NCBI RefSeq assembly: GCF_004342005.1
Contig: NZ_SMBX01000015.1
Span: 1 to 55,457 of the forward strand
Reading direction: 5' to 3'
From: Paracandidimonas soli
GTDB lineage: Bacteria > Pseudomonadota > Gammaproteobacteria > Burkholderiales > Burkholderiaceae_B
DNA length: 55,457 nt
Below, in pieces: positions 49,395-55,457 of this stretch. A model generated the notes under the pieces. The model was not told the origin of the DNA. It ran no database searches and was given only the letters and a program-made list of their open reading frames with translations. How positions within the stretch are numbered: the first letter of the stretch is position 1; every line of letters starts with the position of its first letter. Both the position numbers and the translations under genes were made by a program.

Positions 49395-50288
49395 TCAGCG
49401 TTCGCTGGCGCTGCTCACCAGCATGTCGTAGAGCAGCCTGACAACGGGGTTGAGCGCCTTGCCCCGCCTGTGGATCAGGCCTATGGTGCGGCTGACCTCG
49501 GGATTGCGCAGCGGCACGCTCGCCAGCGACGCATGCTCTTCGTCCGGCATGGCGAGCCGGGGGACCACGCCTACGCCGAGCCCCGCCTCCACCATGCTCA
49601 CCAGCGCGGGCACGTGCTGCACCTCGCAAAAATGACGCGGCCGCATGCCGCTGTGCGCCAGCGCCTGGTCGATCAGGAAACGGTTTCCACTGCCCTGCGC
49701 CAGGCTGATGTATTCATGGTCGCACAGGTCGGCCCAATCGACGGCATCCCTTTGCGCCAGGGGATGATCGCGCCGGACCGCCGCGACGAACGGCTCTTCC
49801 AGCAAAGGCTTGAAGTCGATATCCGCATCGTTCACGCCGATATAGGTCAGGCCGAAGTCCGCCTCGCCCCGCGCCACCGCCGTCAGGACCTGCGAAGATG
49901 ACTCGTCGATGATACGGATGCTGATGCGCGGGTATTGCTCGTGGTACTTGCGCACCACGCCCGGCAGGAAATAGGCGACGGCCGACGGCACGCAGGCGAT
50001 GGTCACCAGGCCCGACAGGCGGTCCGACACCTCCTGGATGCCGACGAGCGCATTCTCGAGTTCATTGAGCACGCTGCGCGCACGCGGCACGAATCCACGG
50101 CCTACGGTGGTCAGCTCCACTTTTCGCGTCGTGCGCAGCAGCAACTGCACCCCCAGGGCTTCCTCCAGTTTGTCCGCGCGGCGCGACAGGGCCGACTGTG
50201 ACAAATGCAGCGCCTCGGACGCGGCGCGGAAGCTGCCGAGATCGGCAACGGCCAGGAATGCCCGTAGATCGCCCAGATCGAATTTCAT
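49395..50288 (-). CDS. LysR-family transcriptional regulator
   Basis: A 297-residue LysR-type regulator. The helix-turn-helix (FRAASEALHLSQSALSRRADKLEEALGV's core) is at about residues 20-45, followed by the effector domain. It is divergent from the Bug 3 gene across 110 bases, the classical setting for control of the neighbouring catabolic genes. The ligand is probably the substrate or an intermediate of that cluster. No clear T-N11-A box stood out. Confidence 0.92.
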   Translation of the reverse strand: MKFDLGDLRAFLAVADLGSFRAASEALHLSQSALSRRADKLEEALGVQLLLRTTRKVELTTVGRGFVPRARSVLNELENALVGIQEVSDRLSGLVTIACVPSAVAYFLPGVVRKYHEQYPRISIRIIDESSSQVLTAVARGEADFGLTYIGVNDADIDFKPLLEEPFVAAVRRDHPLAQRDAVDWADLCDHEYISLAQGSGNRFLIDQALAHSGMRPRHFCEVQHVPALVSMVEAGLGVGVVPRLAMPDEEHASLASVPLRNPEVSRTIGLIHRRGKALNPVVRLLYDMLVSSASER

Positions 50289-50398
50289 GCGTTTTCGTCA
50301 AAAATCCATCGAATTTTTGCACTTTACTCTATCTTTGGCCATTCTCATAATGCACAGCAAGTCGCCACGGAGCGCAATAACTATGAGGAGAGCCATCA

Positions 50399-51388
50399 AT
50401 GAAGCAAGCAGTTCCACTCAGCCGGATCCTGAGTCGTCTATTGTGCAGTACGCTGCTCTTGCTGCCGTTTTCGGCAGTGCAGGCGGAAACCTGGCCTGAG
50501 CGCCCTATTCGCCTGCTGGTCCCCTATGCGCCGGGAGGAAGCTCCGATGTCGTGGCCAGGGCCGTTGCCGCCGAGATGTCGAAAGACCTGGGCCAGCAGG
50601 TCATCGTCGAGAACAAGGGAGGCGCACAAGGCACGATAGCGACGACGGAGGTCGCGCGCGCCAGGCCCGACGGATACACCTTGATTCTGGGGCATGTCGG
50701 CACGCTGGCGGTCAACCCGTCCATGGTTGCCAAGCTGTCGTACGATCCCAAGCGGGATTTTGCTCCCATCGTGCTGCTGGCCAAGCTGCCGATGATCTTC
50801 GCCGTCGGCGGAGGCGTAGATGCGAACGACCTGCCGTCGTTCGTAGCTCTCGCGAAATCCAGGCCCGGCGCCCTGAACTACGGCTCCGCTGGCAGCGGCA
50901 GCGCCGGCCATCTCGCCTTCGAAATGCTCAAGACGGCCACGGGAATCGATGTTACGCATGTCCCGTACAAAGGTACCGGAGCGGCGCTCAGTGATCTTCT
51001 CGGCGGCTTCATCGATGCCGCCTCGGCGGGCACTCCCGGCCTGCTGCCATCCGCGCAGGCTGGCAAGATCAAGCTCATCGCCGTCGGTTCCAGGCAGCGC
51101 CTCGATGTCCTACCCGACGTTCCCACCGTAGAAGAACAAGGCTATCCAGGCTTCGAAAGCTCTCAATGGTTCGGGCTGCTGGCGCCTGCGGGAACACCGG
51201 CCGGCGTCATCGAACGCCTGCATCGATCCGCCCTGGCCGCCCTCGAATCGGAGTCGGTCCGCACACGCCTGGAATACGACTCGAGCGAAATCTCGGGCGC
51301 CGGTCCCGCCGAATTCGCAACTTTCATCGACACAGAAGAACGCCGATGGGGCACAGTCGTGCGCAGCGCCAGGCTTTCCGTCGAATAG
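50399..51388 (+). CDS. Bug-family periplasmic binding protein (Bug 3)
   Basis: A 329-residue TctC-like receptor with a signal peptide ending VQA. VPYAPGGSSDVVAR and RPDGYTLILGHVG are the ligand loops. It is the first gene of the LysR-linked rightward run (Bug 3, Ldh2-type dehydrogenase, Bug 4, hydrolase, binding-protein fold). No permease accompanies it. Confidence 0.9.
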   Translation: MKQAVPLSRILSRLLCSTLLLLPFSAVQAETWPERPIRLLVPYAPGGSSDVVARAVAAEMSKDLGQQVIVENKGGAQGTIATTEVARARPDGYTLILGHVGTLAVNPSMVAKLSYDPKRDFAPIVLLAKLPMIFAVGGGVDANDLPSFVALAKSRPGALNYGSAGSGSAGHLAFEMLKTATGIDVTHVPYKGTGAALSDLLGGFIDAASAGTPGLLPSAQAGKIKLIAVGSRQRLDVLPDVPTVEEQGYPGFESSQWFGLLAPAGTPAGVIERLHRSALAALESESVRTRLEYDSSEISGAGPAEFATFIDTEERRWGTVVRSARLSVE

Positions 51389-51414
51389 TCCTCCATCCTC
51401 CAAGGAAACCGCAT

Positions 51415-52464
51415 ATGAACACCCGAACGACCGACAAGGTACTTGTCCCCCAGGAAGAATTGACCGCCCTCGGCGTCCGCGCCTTCCAGAACCTTGGACT
51501 CCCCCCCCAGGATGCGGCGGATGTCGCCAGGATCCTGGTGCTGGCGGACTTGTTCGGGCTGTCCACGCACGGCCTGAGCCGGATCGAGTCCTACGGCTCC
51601 CGCCTGCAAGTGGGCGGCATCAACGCAAAAGCCGACATCAGCATCCAGAAGCCCGCGGCGGGCCTGCGCCTCGTGGACGGCGACAACGGCATCGGCCCGC
51701 TCGTCGGCATGCATGCGCTGCGCGCCGCCATGGAAGCCGCCGAGGCGTGCGGCATCGGCATGGCCTTCGCGCGCCAGAGCAACCACTTCGGACCGATTTC
51801 CCCTTACGGCCTGATGGCCGCCGAAGCTGGCTACGCCAGCATTATCGGCAGCAACGCGACGACGACCATTGCTCCCTGGGGCGGCACCGATGCGCGCGTC
51901 GGCAACAGTCCCATCGGCTTTGCCGTGCCCAATCCCTCGGGCAATCATTTCCTGCTCGACATGGCCATGAGCGTGGTGGCTCGCGCCAAGATCCGCAATG
52001 CCCTGAAGGCCGGCCAATCGATTCCCGACACCTGGGCGACCGACAGCGCCGGCAAGCCCACCAGCGATCCCAAGGAAGCGCTGGACGGATTCCTGCTGCC
52101 CATCGGCGGGCACAAGGGCTATGGCCTGGCGCTGATGGTGGACCTGTTCGCCGGTCTGCTGTCCAACGCGGCCTACCTGACCCATGTCAAGTCCTGGGTC
52201 GATGCGCCGGACGAGCCGCAGAACCTGGGGCATTTCTTCATCCTGATCGACACCCGCAAGCTTGGATCAACGCAATGGCTGACGGAGCGCATGAACGACT
52301 TCGCCTCCATCCTGCACGACAGCCAGCCCGCCGATCCCGCGCGCCCCGTCATCCAGCCCGGAGAAATCGAACTGGCCAGGATGGCGCACCAGAAGACCCA
52401 TGGCATCGCCATTGATGCCGAAGTGCTGGACCTGCTGCGGCAGCACGCCGGCCAGACTGCCTGA
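51415..52464 (+). CDS. Ldh2/malate dehydrogenase family oxidoreductase
   Basis: A 349-residue NAD(P)-dependent enzyme of the Ldh2 (malate/L-lactate, YlbC/ComC/AllD) family, which has its own fold unlike classical malate dehydrogenases. The catalytic-region motifs LSTHGLSR, RQSNHFG and GGHKGYGLALMVDL are present. Members oxidise 2-hydroxyacids such as sulfolactate, ureidoglycolate or 2,3-diketogulonate-type substrates. An AAGGA ribosome site precedes the ATG at 51415. The substrate is open. Confidence 0.9.
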   Translation: MNTRTTDKVLVPQEELTALGVRAFQNLGLPPQDAADVARILVLADLFGLSTHGLSRIESYGSRLQVGGINAKADISIQKPAAGLRLVDGDNGIGPLVGMHALRAAMEAAEACGIGMAFARQSNHFGPISPYGLMAAEAGYASIIGSNATTTIAPWGGTDARVGNSPIGFAVPNPSGNHFLLDMAMSVVARAKIRNALKAGQSIPDTWATDSAGKPTSDPKEALDGFLLPIGGHKGYGLALMVDLFAGLLSNAAYLTHVKSWVDAPDEPQNLGHFFILIDTRKLGSTQWLTERMNDFASILHDSQPADPARPVIQPGEIELARMAHQKTHGIAIDAEVLDLLRQHAGQTA

Positions 52465-52498
52465 ACGACTGCCCAGCCCAAACCCAAGGAGACAAACC

Positions 52499-53476
52499 AT
52501 GAAGACAATGATGACCGCCGCAGCCTTCGCCATGGCCGCCCTGCTTCCCTCGATGGCAACCGCCGCCGGCGACTATCCTTCCAAGCCAGTACGCGTCATC
52601 GTCCCGTACGTCGCAGGCGGCGCCGCGGACATCACCGCCAGGCTGATCGCGCAGAAAATGTCGGAGCAACTGGGAGGATCCTTCGTCGTGGAGAACAAGC
52701 CCGGGGCGAACGGCATGATAGGCACGGATTTTGTCGCCAAGGCCGCACCCGACGGCTATACGCTGACGGTGACGGCCAGCGGCCCTCTCGTGGTCAATCC
52801 ATCGCTGTACAAGAACAAGACGCCCTATGACCCCATCGCCGACCTGGCGCCCATCAGCCAGATCACGCGCTACCAGTACGTCCTGGTCGTGCCGGAGCGC
52901 TCGCCCATCACCGGCGTCGACGACCTGATCCGAAAGGCAAAAGAGAAGCCCGGCGAGTTCACCTATGGCTCGGCCGGCATCGGCGCTGGCGGGCACCTCG
53001 CCGGCGAGTTGCTGTCCGTCATGACGCAAACGGAACTGACGCACATTCCCTACAAAGGCAATGCCCAGGCGCTCACCGATATTCTGGGCGGACAGCTGTC
53101 ATTCACCTTCGACACAGTCGTCACCGCCACACCGCACATCCGCTCTGGCAAGCTGCGCGGATACGCGGTAACCGGTCCCGTCCGGGCGGAGGCGCTGCCC
53201 GACATCCCGACCATGCAGGAACTGGACTACAAAGGCTTCAATATCACGCAATTCCAGGGGCTGCTGGCTCCTGCGGGAACACCGCCGGAAATCATCGCGA
53301 AACTGCACGAAGCCGTCGTCCATGCATCCAGACAGCCCGATGTCATCGAGCGTCTGGTCAAGGAAGGAGGCAACGAGCTCATAGCCGGCACGCCGGAGGA
53401 ATTCGCCCGCCAGATCAAGGAGGATCTGGAAATGTACCGCAAGCTGATCATCGATGCCAACGTCAAGGCGGACTGA
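52499..53476 (+). CDS. Bug-family periplasmic binding protein (Bug 4)
   Basis: A 325-residue TctC-like receptor with a short signal peptide (residues 1-22, cleavage near ATA-AG). VPYVAGGAADITAR and APDGYTLTVTASG are the ligand loops. AAGGAG lies upstream. It shares little detail with Bug 3, so the two may bind different ligands or play transport and sensing roles. The next gene starts four bases after its stop. Confidence 0.9.
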   Translation: MKTMMTAAAFAMAALLPSMATAAGDYPSKPVRVIVPYVAGGAADITARLIAQKMSEQLGGSFVVENKPGANGMIGTDFVAKAAPDGYTLTVTASGPLVVNPSLYKNKTPYDPIADLAPISQITRYQYVLVVPERSPITGVDDLIRKAKEKPGEFTYGSAGIGAGGHLAGELLSVMTQTELTHIPYKGNAQALTDILGGQLSFTFDTVVTATPHIRSGKLRGYAVTGPVRAEALPDIPTMQELDYKGFNITQFQGLLAPAGTPPEIIAKLHEAVVHASRQPDVIERLVKEGGNELIAGTPEEFARQIKEDLEMYRKLIIDANVKAD

Positions 53477-53479
53477 ATC

Positions 53480-54250
53480 ATGTACAAGATCGACGTATTG
53501 GTGCAAGGCTATCCAGGCCGCTCGGTCTGCAACGGCGGCCTGGGCTGGAGCACGACCACGCTGCTGCGCGACAGCCAGCACAGCATACTGGTGGACGTCG
53601 GCGCATTCGGCGTGCGCCATTTCCTCGAACAGCAATTGAAGAACTGCGGCGTTTCGCCCGAGGACATCACGGACGTCGTGCTCACCCACGCCCACTACGA
53701 CCACGCCGTCAACTTCACCCTGTTCCCCAACGCCACTGTCTGGATCGGCGCGGACGAGCTGTCGTGGGCCGCCGCCCAGCCGCCGGGATTCAATCCCCTG
53801 CCTGAACTGTACGTGCGCGAGCTGGCGGTTTCGCCGAAAGTCAGGCGCCTTGCGGACGGCGAGACGTTCCTGCCCGGCATGACGGCCATCGCCTCTCCGG
53901 GGCATACCCCCGGCCATCTGCTGTTTCACGTCGACCTTCCGGGACAGGCGATCCTCTTTACCGGCGATGCCGCCAAGAACCGCGCGGAGCTCCTGTCCCT
54001 CAGCGTCAACGACACCTATGACGCGCAGACCAGCAAGGCCAGCCTGGAACTCATCTGGGACATCTGGAAACGCATTCCCGATACCCTGCTGGTTCCGGGC
54101 CACGATCTGAGCATGAAACTGGATGAGTCCGGACAGCCCTTCTATCTGGGCAAGCGGCTGGCCGCCATCAATGCCTGGTTCGGCGATACGCTGGAACCCA
54201 CGCGCATCGACCTGTGCTGCGGTGGAAGATCCGCCCGCCAAAGCGCCTGA
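53480..54250 (+). CDS. Metallo-beta-lactamase-fold hydrolase
   Basis: A 256-residue cytoplasmic hydrolase. The metal motif THAHYDHAVNF (about residues 73-83), SPGHTPGH, FTGDAAKN and the distal VPGHD supply the usual dinuclear ligands. The closest broad resemblance is to lactonase and MBLAC1-like members, not to beta-lactamases, since no signal peptide is present. Its ATG begins three bases after the Bug 4 stop. It could hydrolyse a lactone or thioester in the cluster's pathway. Confidence 0.9.
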   Translation: MYKIDVLVQGYPGRSVCNGGLGWSTTTLLRDSQHSILVDVGAFGVRHFLEQQLKNCGVSPEDITDVVLTHAHYDHAVNFTLFPNATVWIGADELSWAAAQPPGFNPLPELYVRELAVSPKVRRLADGETFLPGMTAIASPGHTPGHLLFHVDLPGQAILFTGDAAKNRAELLSLSVNDTYDAQTSKASLELIWDIWKRIPDTLLVPGHDLSMKLDESGQPFYLGKRLAAINAWFGDTLEPTRIDLCCGGRSARQSA

Positions 54251-54278
54251 CATTCACGCCATCGGCTCCGTCTTCATC

Positions 54279-55016
54279 ATGAAACCCGACGCATCGATTC
54301 TCTCCGCATTCACGCCCGCAGGCCATCTGCGCGCCTCCATCAACCTTGGAAATCCCATCCTGGCCGGACGCGACGGCGACGGCAATCCCGCCGGCGTCTC
54401 CATCGATCTGGCCCGCGCCTTTGCCGAACGCCTGGGCGTTTCGCTGGAGCTCGTCGTCCTGGAAAGCGCAGGCCGTTCCGTCGAAACCGTCGCCGGCGAA
54501 AAGGCGGACATCGGCTTTTTCGCCATAGACCCTCTGCGGGCCGCCGACATCGCATTCACCGATGCCTACATACACATCGAAGGCGCCTATCTCGTGCGCG
54601 AGGCATCGCCCATACACGCGCTGGAGCAAGTCGACCGCCCCGGCATCCGCGTCACAGTGGGCAAAGGCAGCGCATACGATCTGTTCCTCAGCCGCGAGAT
54701 CAGGCAGGCCGAAATCACGCGAGCGCCGACGTCGCCTGCCGTCGTCGAAACCTTTCTGCGCGAGAATACCGAAGTCGCTGCGGGCGTGCGCCAGCAACTG
54801 GAGGCCGATGCATCGAAACATCCAGGCCTGCGCCTGATCCCCGGCAGCTTCATGACCATCCGCCAGGCGATGGGTGTGCCGCGCAGCCGGGGAGAACAGG
54901 CGGCGGCATTCCTGTCCGCATTCGTGGAAGACATGAAGCGCAGCGGATTCATCCTCGACGCCATGGACAGGCATGGCATCGAAGGCGCAAGCGTGGCGCC
55001 TGGCCGGCGGGCCTGA
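54279..55016 (+). CDS. Family-3 solute-binding-protein fold without signal peptide
   Basis: A 245-residue protein with the SBP_bac_3 layout: GHLRASINLGNPILAG near residue 14, VSIDLARAFAERLGV, ADIGFFAIDPLRAADIAFTDAY and IEGAYLVR. No hydrophobic signal is seen at the ATG at 54279, and the earlier in-frame ATG at 54123 overlaps the hydrolase gene without adding one. A cytoplasmic binding fold could be a regulator, a chaperone-like ligand carrier or an enzyme, as cyclohexadienyl dehydratase is. It is 28 bases after the hydrolase gene and ends three bases before a convergent gene remnant. Confidence 0.82.
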   Translation: MKPDASILSAFTPAGHLRASINLGNPILAGRDGDGNPAGVSIDLARAFAERLGVSLELVVLESAGRSVETVAGEKADIGFFAIDPLRAADIAFTDAYIHIEGAYLVREASPIHALEQVDRPGIRVTVGKGSAYDLFLSREIRQAEITRAPTSPAVVETFLRENTEVAAGVRQQLEADASKHPGLRLIPGSFMTIRQAMGVPRSRGEQAAAFLSAFVEDMKRSGFILDAMDRHGIEGASVAPGRRA

Positions 55017-55019
55017 TGG

Positions 55020-55363
55020 CTAGAACGTCGGATTGATGCTCAACGCCAGCAGCGACGACAGCTGGCACAAGGGCCTTCCCGAATCCTGCTGCAACTGATT
55101 GAAAGCGTCCTGCACGGTCTGCAGGTCACGCTGGCTGCCGGGCTCATGGTCGATGACGCCCGCAGCCGTCAGACGCGCAACCACGTCGCTGGTCAGGAAA
55201 AACGTATCCTTCCCTGCCAGACGCAGGAAGCCCGGAGCCGAACGTCCGCCCAGGCGTGTGCCGCGCTTGCCCAACACACGCCACAAGCCGATGATGTCGG
55301 CGCCCGGCCAATCGGCGATGAACTCACCAAAGCTTCCCCCCGTCTCCTGGCGAATATCCAGGA
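55020..55363 (-). pseudogene. DNA-3-methyladenine-glycosylase-like gene, 5' end lost
   Basis: The remaining about 114 codons read as the C-terminal part of a HhH-GPD/3-methyladenine-glycosylase-like protein: GSFGEFIADWPGADIIGLW, RLGGRSAPGFLRLAGKDTF, TSDVVARL and a closing GRPLCQLSSLLALS. The family similarity ends near 55363. Beyond this point the open frame runs on to 55433 through what looks like insertion-sequence DNA, giving an unrelated start (MFCLLIVAPFS). The N-terminal half, expected to be about 100 residues, is therefore missing or displaced. Family assignment is by recall of motifs and is moderately sure. Confidence 0.6.
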
Positions 55364-55457
55364 TGAATCGCCCCGGGTTTTGCGGAGGCTCCAACCTTTG
55401 AGAGAATGGAGCCACTATGAGCAAGCAGAACAAGTTTTCCCCCGAAGTCCGTGAACG
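55364..55457 (+). mobile_element. Left end of an IS3-family-like insertion sequence
   Basis: The sequence starting TGAATCGCCCCGGG at 55364 looks like an IS3-family terminal repeat: it begins with TG, is GC-rich, and is followed within 55 bases by a transposase-like start. The element runs off the window, so its other end, exact boundary and target duplication cannot be seen. Confidence 0.6.
55417..55457 (+). CDS. Transposase OrfA start (partial, IS3-like)
   Basis: The ATG at 55417, preceded by GAATGGAGCC, opens a frame reading MSKQNKFSPEVRE up to the window edge. This closely resembles the start of IS3-family OrfA proteins, which begin with a basic segment followed by S-P-E-x-R-E before the helix-turn-helix. 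Only thirteen full codons are visible. Confidence 0.6.
   Translation, partial: MSKQNKFSPEVRE

Noticed and set aside
50289-50398. Specific LysR binding box in the divergent region
   Set aside because: Several T-N11-A arrangements can be read, but none has a convincing inverted repeat.

Overview
The window looks like a chromosomal segment of a GC-rich betaproteobacterium, most probably a member of the Alcaligenaceae (the Bordetella/Achromobacter group). The reasons are the high G+C, the large number of Bug/TctC-type periplasmic binding proteins, the long-type argininosuccinate synthase, a DUF3579 gene divergent from argF, and the housekeeping set eno/kdsA/pyrG. The species cannot be named from the sequence alone.

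Layout. 240-1205 is a lone TadE-like pseudopilin-type protein. 1407-9822 is a long leftward run of core genes: an NRDE-family hydrolase, fabV, ftsB, eno, kdsA, pyrG and an aminopeptidase P. Upstream of these on the same strand is a 3-oxoacid CoA-transferase pair (scoB, scoA), divergent from ETF-ubiquinone oxidoreductase (11462-13108). 13129-15784 is a tightly overlapped leftward three-gene unit (GlcG/HbpS-like, UMF1-type MFS, EamA exporter). 16012-19554 holds an NlpC/P60 lipoprotein, a cysteine-rich DUF2325 protein under a probable Fur box, a CysB-type regulator and lptF. 19669-27170 holds pepA-holC, a BI-1/YccA protein, an ExoD-like protein, rpmE2, and a translationally coupled glycosyltransferase-MATE exporter pair.

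27209-30400 is a leftward glycine betaine/proline-type ABC transporter (proX-proW-proV) with a strong hairpin between proX and proW. 30842-33829 carries a gamma-carbonic anhydrase, a TauE/SafE protein, DUF3579 and argF. 33913-38785 is a self-contained drug-efflux cassette (MarR, NodT-type outer-membrane channel, EmrA, EmrB) with two related palindromic operators. argG follows on the minus strand.

40383-55016 is the accessory part. It contains a TctCBA tripartite tricarboxylate transporter; a divergent cluster of Bug protein, GntR regulator, Tat-exported Bug protein, beta-decarboxylating dehydrogenase and amidohydrolase; small HIT and parvulin genes; and a second cluster of LysR regulator, Bug protein, Ldh2-type dehydrogenase, Bug protein, metallo-beta-lactamase-fold hydrolase and a family-3 binding-protein fold without signal peptide. 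These look like organic-acid catabolic modules, each with its own regulator, and four of the five Bug-type proteins have no cognate permease here. The window ends in the left end of an IS3-family-like element that appears to have broken a DNA-glycosylase-like gene.

Beyond the genes, the notable signals are: a two-copy intergenic REP-like element with a structurally conserved hairpin; a Fur-box-like palindrome inside the DUF2325 promoter; a 28-base inverted repeat ahead of the GntR cluster; a possible leaderless marR transcript; and several perfect bidirectional terminators.
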